A DNA stretch of 64,000 nucleotides from Polytrichum commune (GCA_950295325.1 OX485807.1:35678440-35742439); one strand, 5' to 3'; positions 21,993-34,394 are shown, counted from the stretch's first letter. Notes: generated from the sequence alone by a model not told the origin. Numbers and translations are program-made.

Positions 21993-24900
21993 ATGGCGTT
22001 GCATGTGGGTGATAGTTCATTGGAGTTGTCGACGTATGCATCGTCATCCGATGCTGAATGTGAACTGTCTTCCCCGTCGGCAGATAGTAATGGTGTGCCA
22101 AACATGAGGGGGGTGTTTGTGGATACATGCTCCCATGAATCTTTGGAAGTCCACGAACAATCTCTGCATTCCGGAGATGACCACGATGACATTCCGTTGT
22201 GTGCCGGTTTCGGGAGGGAGCAATGGGTTGGCCTTGATGTCGTTCTACTCAACGAGGTTGGTGTCCCGGTGGCAGATGGCATATGTAGAAACTCCAATCC
22301 CCGTGATTGTGTCGATGCCAACGCCCTAGGTCTCGATGATGTTGGCGTGTGCATCTTGAACTCTTTACTTCCGGTAGAGGTCCCGGTGACATGGAGATTT
22401 TCCTTGCATCGATGGCCGCTTCGTCAAGTTCTACATGAGGAAGTGAGTTTGTGGGATCATGAGCGGCGGCATAAGCAAACACAATTAGCTTTGTTGGCCA
22501 CAACACGTCCTCGCAAAGGCCTCCGTAGATATGATTCAAACCGTGTGCCTCGCGGAGATAAGGAGCGTCGACGGGATCGGCTTTTGGGGGACGAATCTAT
22601 CCGTCTAGTGTCCGGCAAGGATTGTTGCGCGAGGAAATGTTGCCAATTTTTCCCGCGGGAGAAAATTAGATCTCTGCGTCAAGAGATGTGGCTTGCGGAT
22701 TTTCGTATGAGGTCGGCTAAGAAACTCAAGGTCCACAGAAATTTGCACCTTGATACCCATGGGCATAAGGTGGTGACACTTGAAAATGTTGATGTGTGTT
22801 GTACAGCGTGGTATACCATCCACGCCGTCTCCAAGGCTGACTTTTATAGGTTTCGAAAGTATTCATCGTTGGGTCGCCGCTCTCGATTTCATGGCAACTC
22901 GGGCACAAAGAAACCTAGGGAGGCTACACTGCAAGCGTCCGCGACACTATCCACCATCATAATGCCATTGGCCGATGCAATGCCCCACAAGACGAGGACA
23001 TTGTCGTCAGGGGAGAAGGTTGTTCAAATGGTGTTGCCCACGGGCACAAAATGGAAGAACATCTTAACGGACATCAATGAAGTGGGTCGCATAGCGGGAT
23101 GTGGGCCCATTTCTTTGTCCAAGTTGAGTGTGATTAAAAACCAGCAGTTTGCGGAATACATTCTGAAAAGACCCGGGGACAAGTTCGCTAGATGTACGAT
23201 GTGTGAAAAATACAAAGGTCTTCGAGACGCCCACCCCATAGGCACTGAATCTCATTCCAAACACCAGAAAAAATATATTGAACATGTCAACAATCAAGAG
23301 GCACACCGTCAAGATTACTATAAGAATCGTGCTCTATCCATAATGAGGCCCACAGAGGTTCTAACAGTCATCCATGATAAAATGGACCACGCCAAAACCG
23401 CATGCCCTTGTTATGCACGCAAAATAAAGGCCACGGATGGTCTCTTCAAGTTGCCCGTAGTTGTCACATGTTTGTATGAAATCACAACTACGTGTTTAAA
23501 GTCTATCCAATTTTCTTGGGTGTGTTTGGCAAATGTCCAACTCCATACATCCGTTTAGTGGTTATTTGATTATTTTGGTCATGCATCGTTTGTTTTTTCC
23601 AGGTATGATTGCCCACAGCCATGGGGACGTAAAATATGCCCATTATGGTTTGGATTTTTACCCTAGGGATGCTAACCACACGGTGGGTTCATTTGCAAAA
23701 CTGTTGCGCGATCTTGAGAAGCCACCGGTACATTCTTCCCGTGCACTTTTTGATGGTTGTGGAACCACATCCCTTTATGAGGCAGTGTTTGCGGGGAAGG
23801 AGGTTTGTATGTCGTCATTGCCAAAACCACCCGGAGAGCCCATTTGTGCAAAACCATTGCCTCCAACTCTCCACGTTCAACTTGATAATTGTACGAAGGA
23901 CAATAAATGTCGATACGTATTTTGTTTTTGGTCATTGCTCGTGGCGAAAGGAATCTTCAAGGAGGTGTTTGTATCTTTCTTGATGGTGGGACATACACAC
24001 GACGACATTAATGCATCATTCGGACGGTGGAGCATGAAGTTGCATGAAGAAGATTTTCCAACCATACCTCTTCTTATGAAATCGTATATGGATTTGGACC
24101 ATATGCCAGTAATTCCGCACTTGATTGAGGAAGTACCAGATTTCAAGGCCTTCATCAAGCCATACATGTTGAAGGGAGGGGACCGTTTGGTGGGGCATAC
24201 CAAAGCACAACAATTCCGATTTTATATGAGGGACGATGGTCTCCCGGCCATGCAATTCAAGCTTTTGTGCACATCTCCTAATTGGGGCCCGGATGATGGT
24301 ATACTCGTATGGCGTCAAGACAATGATGGGAAATGTTTGGTCCCGGATGGGGAACCAAAGCCTTGCAAACCCGAACCCATGAGGAATGGGCCGGAAATCA
24401 TCAAAGGCATATCCGGATTTATTGAATATTGGAAAGAGTTGTGCGAGGAGGACATCACAAGACGTGTTAGAGATACCCATGAACCGTTGATCGCGTATTG
24501 GGATCGCATTCGCTCAGCCTTGATGACACTTGGTGGCGACACCCGTACGACTTTGACACAAGGATTTTGGCCACAAAGTCGTTTGACGGTTGTCGAGTCC
24601 GATACTATGTTTTTCAGCAATGGAGACGTTCGTGAAGAGTTCGCAATGGACGAGCATTACGTTGGCCCTGCCCGCAATCGACCAGCACCGTCGTTTCGTG
24701 TAGGTGTTGATTGCCATGAAGGGTATTTGGTCCTTGTACGAGCAGGGGATGAGGAGCATCCCAAGCAAATTTGGTTGGTAAAAGCATTGTCTTCACCCAA
24801 TTTTGTTCGAACTAGCCCCAACTTTCGTCAAATTGAGGTGGAATATTGTCGTCCAAGCACTAAAGACCACAACGTGCTCCGCACTTATTTAGGTTGGGAC

Positions 24901-25122
24901 ACCAAAAAGAATTTTAAGTGGACAGTGGACTCAGCGTACACACCGGTTTGGATAAACACGGATACTATACTTTGTGCTTGGAAGCCACGCAAAGGTTCCA
25001 ACACAGAAGCAATGACCATCCCCCAAAAACATATAGATTTTGCCAAAGACAACTTGGCACGTATTGCAGCTGCGGAAAATGACGCCGAGAATGGATATGA
25101 AGCGGAAGATGGAGATGGGTAA
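21993..25122 (+). CDS. DUF7869-like putative transposase of the TIR element
   Basis: Two exons, 21993-23469 and 23603-25122, are joined across a 133 bp GT-AG intron (TCACAT|GTTTGT ... TTTTCCAG|GTATGA). They encode about 998 aa. Around residue 267 VCCTAWYTIHAVSKADFYRF looks like a helix-turn-helix region. CTMCEKYKGLRDAH near 400 is Cys-rich. IHDKMDHAKTACPC near 460, HVQLDNCTKDNKCRYV near 580 and VGHTHDDINASFGRWS near 620 match the spaced acidic motifs I associate with the DUF7869 family, probably an RNase H-like (DDE) nuclease fold. The C-terminus is acidic. Start: ATG at 21993 matches the start of the decayed copy at 32958; an upstream in-frame start at 21816 exists but is not conserved. No nonsense or frameshift is seen, so this copy could be active. 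The DDE role is inferred. Confidence 0.72.
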
Positions 25123-25525
25123 ACATAACATAGGTGAAAGTTAACGACGGGAAAAAACATTAGTGCTTAGTAGTCTTGGTTTTTAATAGACTTAGTAGAC
25201 TTGTCACACTCCATTGTGGTATACGTTTGGGATGTGCCATCCAAAACCATAAGAACCTTACTTATGGGATGCGCACCCCAAACTCTATAATGACATAAAC
25301 CATTTGTTTTTTAGATTCGCTTGTTATTTTCCACATGGAGTTCACGTTTTCATTATAATTGCAATTTTCTATTTTTAGTATAAGGAATATTCTTTACTTG
25401 CGAATTTTTAAATTGTCATGTTCTTGATGTTCCCAACATTCTATATGCCCACAATATTGGCATCCCAAACTATGGGCATATTTTATTTTGAGACTTTCAA
25501 AAGTCTCCGATTAACGAATATAGTG
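25123..25525 (+). other. 3' flank of the transposase-like gene, to the element end
   Basis: Conserved with 34018-34394: shared blocks 'tttgggatgtgccatcca', 'gggatgcgca', 'ctataatgacataaa', 'aatattggcatcccaaact', 'tattttattttgagacttt' and 'gaatatagtg'. Similarity stops at the last, which marks the element end. Confidence 0.75.
25499..25525 (-). repeat. Right terminal inverted repeat
   Basis: Ends CGAATATAGTG; its reverse complement matches 9315-9341. Internally AGTCTCCG continues the shared GGAGACTTTT block. Confidence 0.75.
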
Positions 25526-26515
25526 TTATGTGTCTACTCTTTGTAACGACTGATATGATTCGTATGAAATAGATGTAACGTATAAGCAATTAAGGTTGAT
25601 TGCATGTTGCAAGTCTTTCTATGTCTATTCCACATACTACGAGAGGAGTACTCCCTCTGTCCTTTTCCTTATCCACCATCCGGAGGTGAGAATTTGACCT
25701 TAATTTGTTTAAACAATAAAATATATGTATCTTTTGTCATTTTGTGAAGTGAATGTTGTGCAACTAGGACATTGATCTTCAAGTTTCAATGTGTCAATTC
25801 ACTATGGCGACTGATCTAGTTCATATGAAGTGGATGTAACACAACATTTAAAGTTGATTGCAAGTTGCAAGTCTTTCTCTATGAGGCTTAGCCCAAACTT
25901 GATCCACCCACTTGGTGACCAGTGACCAGATCGCCCACTTGTAGAAGTAAACAAAAGTCAATGCACGTTGACCACTCCTCTAAGTTGCAAACATAACCCA
26001 AATGAAATTCTATAAAACGCCACGTTAGTGAAAACATAAACCAATTCTAAATCCAAAATTCAGGTCCTATTTATGGCGATCTCTCCATCCAAATATAGAA
26101 AAAACCATTTTTTATATAATGATGCCCCCATCTCTTTACCCTAAACTATTTGACGATAAAATAAAGTCAAAAAATATTGGAATTGCAAATTTTTCCACCC
26201 CAAAGTGTGTATATATTAAAATACTATATCTGAGTATGTATGCCAATTGCACTAAAACATTTATAAGGGAATCTGAAATGGGGTAAACAAAGGCTCATGG
26301 GAGAGGCCAACCTCAACCCTCTCACCCCCCTTGACTTTAAGGTTACCTTAATCTGCGGCATAGGAGTCAAAGCAAGAGCAGACGCCCATGTTTACAATGT
26401 GAAGGGCATCAAAAGGGGTACGTACCATCGTGTCGGTGGTTGCTGAAAATCGATCTGTTGCATCGATCTCTATTACACCGATTTTCGATAAAATTTACCT
26501 AAAGCAAGCAGACGA
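25526..26515. other. Intergenic, no gene
   Basis: Holds two degenerate copies (about 25548-25630 and 25806-25885) of 'gactgatatgattcgtatgaa...tgtaac...gttgattgcatgttgcaagtctttct'. No coding signal. Confidence 0.45.
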
Positions 26516-26835
26516 TTAGACTCCAGAGTCTTTGTAGGCATGGACTGCTGACACGTGCAACGCCACAACTTGACTTCGGAGTGCATAAGAGATTTTTTTC
26601 AAAGCTGTGCCAGAATATTCTACAATGTTTACATCAGTCGGCCAGGTCTTCATGAAATCCATCAAGAGTGTGATATCGAATAGCAAGTCAAGCTTATGTG
26701 CACTGCAGGGGATGAATGACAAACATCATTGCGTACACAGTATAACTGCGTTGATGAAGTCAGGAAAATTTGGAACGTGCTTCCACAAATCAGGAGAAAA
26801 TTCACATTCCAGAAGCTTGACCTGCACACCTGAAC
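26516..26835 (-). pseudogene. Possible unrecognised gene fragment
   Basis: Minus-strand segments VKLLECEFSPDLWKHVPNF (about 26740-26815) and KLDLLFDITLLMDFMKTW have protein-like composition, but they lie in different frames with a stop between. No family is identified. It may be a decayed exon or chance. Confidence 0.2.
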
Positions 26836-27089
26836 ATAGTTTTTAAAACTAAGTTATGGCATTCTGGGACACACTTGTTTCCAAATATTTATTCGATAAT
26901 CAACTGGCGGGAATGAACTTGACCAGTTGAAAAATTATGTCCACTGTTTGGCGTCTGATGGGGTCTGCAAGTCAGCGTTATCACCAAAGTCTACCTACTT
27001 CAGTTTCATCCGGATCCAGAACAGTTTCTCTAATTGGCAACATGGATTTCAATCCGAGTTTTTAGGTCTATCCTGGGATGAGCAACAAG

Positions 27090-27097
27090 TATAAAAG
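27090..27097 (+). promoter_or_regulatory. TATA box of PR-10 gene 3
   Basis: TATAAAAG lies about 139 bp upstream of the ATG at 27236. Confidence 0.65.
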
Positions 27098-27151
27098 CAC
27101 ATCCTCATGTCATCGAATATCAACTCACTCTCAGCAGATCACCCACAACAC

Positions 27152-28553
27152 ACATCTCTGCAATCCACACTCCACTTGCATTCCCACTCCTTCCCACCTC
27201 CTTCACAACCATCACAGCAATCAGCACCCGGCACCATGCCTGAGCTCAAGACCGAGTTTGTGTCCGCTCTCCCTCTGGAAGAGTCATGGAAGCTGGCCAA
27301 GTGCTCCGACAAGGTCCTGCCCAAGGTGTTGCCACACATCTTTGCCAAGTGCGAGAGGTTGGAAGGTGATGGCGGTGCAGGAACCGTCCGCGTTGTCACC
27401 CTCGGTTCAGGTATCCATCCCACCAACTCCTCGTACAACTTCGGTTCATTACAGATTATTTCGTTTCATCACAATAACTGTTGTGATTCGACCGATTTCA
27501 TTCGAGTCATCGATGCTACAGCTATGGCAATCTATGGAGATAAATGCCACCTCTTAACCTATCTGCACGGGACCACCTCCCACCTATACACACTTGCATC
27601 GTCGCATTCACATGGGTATTGATCGTGTATTGATCATAATTTGTGGAATAAGTCTTGGTTTTTGATGATGTTGATGATGATGCGCACAGCCTCGCCTGCC
27701 GCCGGACAAACGGTGAAGGAGAAGGTGGAGGTTTACGATGACGCTACACACACCGTGGTGTACAGCACCGTGGAGGGCGGTGACCCCCGATTCAAGCACA
27801 CCAAATTCACCATCAAATTCTCCCCAGGGCCCGACAGCAACTCCACGACCGTGAATTGGTGCGTGGAGTACACCCCCGTCAACGAGTCCGTGCCCGCGCC
27901 CGAGGAGCTCAAAACCTTCGCCGAGAGCGGCATGAAGGCCATCGAGGGCTACGCCAAGGAGCACCCCAACTTCGCCTCCGAGTTGTAAATTATGGATTCA
28001 GCCACGGATCCGTCCATCGTTCAGAATTTCCCACGTACCATCATTTCGGACTTCACGGAATTTGATCTAACCGAAAACTATGACCTGCGTTGCACATCGG
28101 TTGGTTTGATTTGATGGGAGTATCTCCCTCATTCGTTCAGCTCCTACTATTTACAGTGGTACTTGAGGGTACATAAGCAAGTTGGTTTCTGGAGTGACGC
28201 TGCCTCGCTGCATCGTCAATCAGATTAAGCGTGTCAGACTCTGAGGAATTCGTTAATTTTGTGGTAACGAGTGCAATTTGTGTAGAATGTTGTGCAATAA
28301 AGTTTTGAACTGTGTTGAGTATCTGAAGGATCACGAGCTCAAAGTGAATGAACTTGAGGGTAAATCGAAATATGATGAGTCGTTCCATTGTCTTCATTTG
28401 TTGACAATGGACATCCAACCTGAATGGAACATATGCAATTCCCTGAGAATCTCCCTTCCAAGCAGTGTGGGACTCCAATTCATTCACATTTTTCGATGAA
28501 ATCACTCGCTACTGGTGTGAAGAGAGAACTAATTCATCATGAGAGCACACGAT
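27152..28553 (+). repeat. Right arm of the ~1.4 kb near-perfect inverted repeat
   Basis: Inverted match of 6418-7824. Differences I can see include a shortened leader (cacactccacttgc versus cacactccaaactccacttgc) and a few substitutions in the 3' flank. Similarity stops after 'gagagcacacga'. Confidence 0.93.
27236..27988 (+). CDS. PR-10/Bet v 1-family protein, gene 3 (two exons)
   Basis: Exon 1 is 27236-27410 and exon 2 is 27690-27988, with a 279 bp phase 1 intron (TTCAG|GTATCC ... GCGCACAG|CCTCG). The 157 aa product appears identical to gene 2 on the opposite strand at 7.0-7.7 kb, including P-loop LEGDGGAGT and C-terminus PNFASEL. The intron also appears identical, which in a non-coding stretch points to very recent duplication or gene conversion. 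It has its own TATA box and a leader that differs upstream of about 27152, so regulation may differ although the proteins do not. Ligand and role are unknown beyond the PR-10 family. Confidence 0.94.
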
Positions 28554-30274
28554 CTCCCTCAACCATTTGTGCCTGCATTACACCTGTCTGTTGCAAGAAA
28601 GAGATTAATTCTCCTATCTATCTCAGATCAATGTGAAGAAGGGTAGCTCTTTGTGGTCAGGCCAAGCGATGTTGCTAACCCTTCTATTCTTGATTTAATT
28701 AAAGGGGCACATTACCACCAAACGATTGATGGCCATGCCATGGCCACATGACTACCTCCACTAATAGGCACATATCATCTTGTCATCGACTTGATAGGCT
28801 AGTTGCCTACTACAATCCATGACAAGGCTCTTCACATCCATTATCTAGTTCATATTAATCATGTTTTATGTTTGCATATAATATGTTCTATGTTCCAAGA
28901 CTTTGCATGTATCTAGTCGTGCAAGATAATAACTTAGCAGATGCTCTATTTCAACTTTAAGAGTACCGGAAGAGTTTGTGTGGGGAATAGAGTCAAGTCT
29001 TCTAGGGAAGTGGGGACTGATGAGCTCAATCACATACATGGCATGGATCTAATCACAAACAACGTAGAAATCATCATAAAACAAGTTGTAGAGCCAAGGA
29101 GCCATTAGACTACGCTTCTAGTGCCAAAAAGAAATTGCACTTAACGTCATCACACTTACTATAGTGCATTTCCATCCAAAAGCGGCCATGAATTGCCACT
29201 CTGGATAGACTTTCCGCCCCTTCCACTTTGAAATACAAAAACATTCGACTTATGAACCCCCTAAATTTACCATGCCTACTTGAAGAAGGTGCTACCAAGG
29301 TGACATCAACATTCCATTCTCACTTCTCAATGAAAACATATCCTATTGATTATGATTACAAGGGGCACATTATCACTTACGATTGATATGATATGGTGTG
29401 TGAGACATATGCGATCATTGTATTTAATTACACACCTATATTATAGTGCTACATGATCACGCTTGGTTTTAAAACGAACAACAAAAAGACAAGTGTTAGT
29501 TACAACAAAGTTGGACTGTGTGCTCAACATGTAGATACCGTTCTAGGTTCAAACTTCACACAGTAAGGAGGAACTGTATAATCATTTGAGGGGACAAAGA
29601 ATCTTCACTTTCACCTCTTGTTACCTTTGCATCTCGACTCCGATACTAAAACCTGAAATGACAATCTTAACTGTAATTTGCAATTGTTAACTGCACGAGA
29701 CAATTAACAATCCAATGCAATGGCCAAAAATGTCTGTGGACTTGGAAGTGCCACCTACCACACCACAATCGTCTCCAACTCTGGCGATCCAAGTTTCTGG
29801 GTAGGTTCAAAGTCCGGTTTCGTAGATCCCAATAACATGCACAATATTCCACATGTGTCTATTCGAACATGACACCTGTGATGCTCTAGTGTGTCACCAA
29901 CTGAGTTTTAGCAGAAACATAGTGTAATTGATCCACAGTATAGGAACTTATACCTAGTATACATTGGCTACAGTTGCACTGCAAGCTGAGAATATTATGA
30001 TGACATGTGCATATAATATGGAATTTGTCTTGAAGCACGCACTTGATTCTTCACTCTGAGAGTACACATTTTGAAATCATGGGTGTCATCTCCTTCAGAA
30101 ACCAATAGATTTCTACACGACCCGTACCATGACATGGCAATGAAGGCCGATTTCATACGCAACACACTTTTTTAATGCGATTTTCAAACCACCGGGCCAC
30201 CACGATCCACCAATTCGGGTTGGCTACTTATCAACCTCTAGAGAACCATGGGTTCGACAGACAATTGAACCAGT
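28554..30274. other. Intergenic with a dispersed repeat, no gene
   Basis: AT-rich. 29490-29770 shares ordered blocks with 56440-56745 inside the RPA43 gene (e.g. 'gttggactgtg', 'aatgtctgtggacttggaagtg', 'ttgcatctc'), so it is a decayed dispersed repeat. Nothing coding is supported. Confidence 0.45.
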
Positions 30275-30510
30275 GCCCGAGAAGTTTTTGGGTGGGCATA
30301 TATAGTCAGTCAAGATCCAAGTGATTCTCAATCCAACCGGTTACATGCATGTTGACATCTTCCGGTTTTGCTTCATTCATTTGAGGTATATTCCATAGAT
30401 GCCTCTAAAACGATCAGTGATTCTCCTGAAGTCTCGAACTTCAACCACTTATTTCTCAAACTCAGCCGGTTCATCTGTAACATACCGCCGGTTCTCCTCG
30501 AGCAGGGAAT
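30275..30510 (+). repeat. Dispersed repeat with CCGGTT motifs, copy 2 of 3
   Basis: Same ordered blocks as 8450-8662, including 'accggttacatg', 'gaggtatattccata', 'cctgaagtc' and 'gccggttctcc'. More diverged in its first 60 bp. Confidence 0.7.
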
Positions 30511-31360
30511 TGAACCATGCACTTCCCTCAGAACCTTCATAATTATCAAAGGAATAAAGGTTTCCTATTATGGAGCCACCATAGCATTCTTTAGTAAGTG
30601 ATGTACATGCCAAGTGCTCCCTAGATAAGCATCTTGGAGAGTATACACTTCGTGAGATTCTCTTTTGCAAGTTTTTGGTAAATGGGAGAGGGGGATGTTA
30701 AACGTACCTCCCCCTACAAGCTTTTAGGGGAGGTGGATAGGGGCCGGGGCAGCCCCTAGAAAAAAAATTGAGGTTTTCTGAACCCGACTGAAAACCATTG
30801 CCCGTCTCGCCTGACTTTGAAGAAAAACATGTTGCCCATGCATTCTTGACTATTGCTTGTCCACAAATCCCATATTGAATGCACTTCATCTCTAAGGTCC
30901 AAAATCCAATATACATGTGCACTTCTACTTAATAAATAAATAAGCAATTGATTGGGATTGCATTTCCGAAGTGAATCCATCAATAAACCATGTAATTAAC
31001 TTGGAAGTCAAAAACGATACAAATTCCTCATTAGCATTAAGGTTATCATTTTCATGACTTACCATTTGCAAGGGTCTTTGTCATTCTAAAATTAAACTTA
31101 AATTGATGTGTTGATTTTAGTATGCGTATTTTATAATAGTTTAGGTAATGCTTTGTGCTTTCACAAGTATTCAAACACATTCAAACTAGTTAAGCGTGAT
31201 TAAATATTTACATCGGTGTCCAAGAACAATATATATGCATATGAAAAAGAAAAAGAAAAACTGAATGATATGGATGTAAGAAATATCAGTTGCATACATA
31301 ATTGACAAGATGTATGTCATCGATTATAGGCCCGAAATACAAAAAGAATATGACTTGGGA
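30511..31360. other. Intergenic, no gene
   Basis: AT-rich DNA with no supported exon. A short A/G-rich tract (aaaaagaaaaagaaaaa) lies near 31244. Confidence 0.4.
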
Positions 31361-31840
31361 TATACGAACGGTCGTTCATATACCTCCCTATACATGTTTC
31401 AAGAGGATATCTTTACAAACAACCGTGCGTATATCATAGGTTGTATTGTTTATGTCAAATAAAATATAGACTGTAACAATTATGGTATTTACAAACGTAC
31501 GTTTGCAAAATGTATGCCATCATATGGGTATTTGGGGCAAATGCATTAGCTAGTGTGCACCATACGAACGGCCGTTCGTAAAGCTTTGGCTAGTCTCTTT
31601 ACGAATGTCCGTTTGTAAAGCTTTGGCTCGTATCTTTACGAACGTCCGTTCGTATATCACCATGACATACTAATTGGGTCTATGCATAGATGTATGCCTA
31701 TGTATGGATGTTGTTGGATACATAGACCATACTCACAAGTGATATTTACGAATGCACGGTCGTAAACTCTCAGCCATCATATGTGTTTGAACCATTACTA
31801 CATATGTGTTGATTTGTGATTTACGAACACGCATTTGTAA
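31361..31840. repeat. Palindrome cluster 4, decayed
   Basis: About eight palindrome-like sites: near 31361, 31412, 31488, 31561, 31598, 31635, 31745 and 31818. The 31561 copy (TACGAACGGCCGTTCGTA) and the 31635 copy are intact in the core. Others show CG to CA or TG changes (e.g. TACAAACGTACGTTTGCA). Similar single remnants lie near 32560 and 32740. Confidence 0.85.
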
Positions 31841-32919
31841 CGCTCCGGAACACGGGTAGGTCACTTAGTGCATTTTAAAAACGACGTGCGGCATAATATA
31901 GAGAGGATTAAAATCATTTGAAATAAAAATTATAAAGGAATTCCAAATAATGAAGGGGCCATTAAATGTAGGCAATCCCATTATAACTAAGTTAGTGGAC
32001 ATAAAATGTGGGCCATTATTTTTTTGTAAAATTAATATAGGGGCTGAAGATAAGGATCCTAGAAGGTATGTTTAGTATGTTTTCTATGGTCTCCTATGTG
32101 TTTTCTTCGTAACTTTGTTTGCAATGATATTACTATTTGCACCCTTCTTTGTTTCCATGGTTTCCCTTAACACTCGTCAATGCGTTAGGAAGTAGATTAG
32201 CTTTTATTACTTAAAAGGAATATAGAGTACAAAAAATTGCAGTGACTTGGACAATATAAGTAATGGAAGGGTGCAAACAAATGGGCCATTTTTGAAATTT
32301 AAGTAATTATAGGGAGGATTTAATTCAACCCTTGAAGGTAAATAGCCCCAAAACAAAAAAAAACCCCAGCCGCACGTGGTGCACAAAAATGCCTTAGAGT
32401 GACCTACCCGTGCTCCGGAATAAGCGGCAGTATATGCGGTGGATATACGTTGTTATGTACTTGGAGTGTACAGTTCTTGGACACCGATGTAAATTGTGTG
32501 ATCTTCAAAATCACGTGTTGTCTGTCCCCTACACATTTGATCATGAAATGGGATGGGTTTTACAACTGCGCGTTCGTGAACATATGTGAAAATCATGTCT
32601 TGTATTGATGTAGAATCATGTCCATGGTTACTCAACAAATCATTGCAATGCCTTTTAAAAATGATAAATAACACCATGGGATGCCCATGTTTATTGGAAT
32701 GGAAAAATAGGAATTATTTGCACATGACCATGGATTGTTTTGGAACGTCTGTTCGTGTTTATGTATGAGGTCCTCCAATGGTACCCAACACCAACTTTTC
32801 GATATCCACAATGCGAGCGTGTCATTGTTGTCTCTTTATTTGGAGAGTGTGTGTATTTCGGGTCATATATAATCACAGATAGTGTGTCCCCTCTTATTTG
32901 CAGATCATCGTTTGTGCGG
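31841..32919. other. Spacer before the decayed transposase copy
   Basis: AT-rich. At 32740-32790 'gttcgtgtttatgtatgaggtcctccaatggt' matches the sequence upstream of the intact gene at 21845-21880, so the copies share their 5' flank. Confidence 0.5.
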
Positions 32920-34394
32920 TTGTGCGGTTGTTCATTCCATGGTTGTTTTTTTAGGTGGGATGGCAGTGGATGTAGTAGATAGTGTCTTTGAGTTGTCGAC
33001 AAATGCATCGTCTTTAGATAGTGAATGTGAATTCTCGTTCCAGTTGGCTGACAATATTGACAGGGCAAATGTGGTGGGTGTATCTGTGGATACATCCTCC
33101 GGCGGACCTTATGAAGTGCACGAACAATCTTAACATTATGGGGATGACCACGATGACATTCTATTGTGTGCTAGTTTCGGGAGGATGCATTGGATGGAAT
33201 TTGATGTTGTTCTACTTAACGAGCTTGGTGTCCCGGTGGCAGATGACATTTGTAGAAACTTTGATCCCCGTGAATGTGTTGATGCCAACCCCCTTGATGT
33301 CGATGATGTATGCATGTTCATTGGAAAAAAATCTATGAGAAAAACATTACAAGACGTGTTCGGGATATTCATGAACCGTTTATCATGTATTAGGATTGCA
33401 TTCGCTTGGCCTTGTTGACACTTGGTGTCGACGCCTATACGACTTTGACACAAGGATTTTGGCCACAAAGTTGATTGACAGTTGTGGAGTCCGATGTCAT
33501 GTTCTTCACCAATGGAGACATCCGTGAAGAGTTCGCAGTGGACGAGCATTATGTTGGCCCTGCACACAATTGTTTGGCTCCGTTGTTTTGTGTGGTTGTT
33601 GATTGTCACGAAGGTTATATGGTCCTCGTACATGCAGGAGATAAAGAGCACCCCAAGCCAATCTAGTTGGTGAAAATCTTGTCTTCACCCAATTTTGTTC
33701 AAACTAGCCCCAACTTTTATCAAATTAAAGTGGAATATGCCATCCAAGCACCAAAGACCAGAACGTGCTCCACACCTATTTAGGTTGGGACACCAAAAAG
33801 AGTTTCAAGTGGACAATGGACTCATTGTACAGACCGGTTTGGATAAACACGGATACCATACTTTGTGCTTGGAAGCCGCACAAGGGTTCCAAATCAGAAA
33901 CGATGACCATCCTCCAAAAACATATAGATTTTGCCAAAAACAGTTTGGAACGTATTGCAACAGCGGGAAATGACGTCGAGAATGGATATGAAGCGGAAGA
34001 TGGAGATGGGAAAACATAACATAGGTTGGAATTAGTGTGGAAAATAAGGACACTTTATAGACTTGGTTGTATTGCGGCTACATTCAAATTTCTAAATAGG
34101 TTTGGGATGTGCCATCCAATTCAATAAGACCCTTATATGTGGGATGCGCATCCTAGACTCTATAATGACATAAAACCATTTGTTTTTGGGATTTGATTGT
34201 TATTTTTCATGTGTATTTCATGTTTTAATTATGATATTTAAGATTATTATATTTAGGAATGTGAATATTCTTTTCATACAAACTTGTAAACTATCATGTT
34301 CCCAATGTTATGTATACTCACAATATTGGCATCCCAAACTAATGGTATATTTTATTTTGAGACTTTCCAAAGACTCCAATTAATGAATATAGTG
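32920..34394 (+). pseudogene. Internally deleted, decayed copy of the DUF7869-like gene
   Basis: The N-terminal part (from ATG about 32976; FELSTNASSLDSECEF) matches the intact gene's first ~120 codons to about 33320. It then jumps to sequence matching 24440 onward. About 2.1 kb is missing, including all the proposed catalytic motifs. The remaining C-terminal half (DVMFFTNGDIREEFAVDEHY, GLIVQTGLD in a shifted frame, ENGYEAEDGDG) contains stops and frameshifts. The 3' flank is conserved to a terminus like that of the large element (TGAATATAGTG at 34384-34394). Non-functional; a typical deletion derivative. Confidence 0.85.

Larger units (their letters stand above)
9315..25525. mobile_element. 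Candidate 16.2 kb TIR DNA transposon carrying palindromes and cargo genes
   Basis: The left end CACTATATTCG (9315) and the right end CGAATATAGTG (25525) form a terminal inverted repeat. By eye it matches 23 of 27 positions, with GGAGACTTTT shared inside both ends. A second decayed element at 34394 ends with the same right terminus, which supports that boundary. The interior holds a plus-strand transposase-like gene at 22.0-25.1 kb. Minus-strand cargo lies at 9.7-16.5 kb, and about 30 palindromes of core TACGAACGNNCGTTCGTA are confined to it. The CACTA start resembles the CACTA/En-Spm superfamily, but the transposase is not the classic Tnp2 type as far as I can tell. Flanks are TAA on the left and TTA on the right, so no clean 3 bp target duplication is seen. 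The two ends could belong to different copies. Confidence 0.6.
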
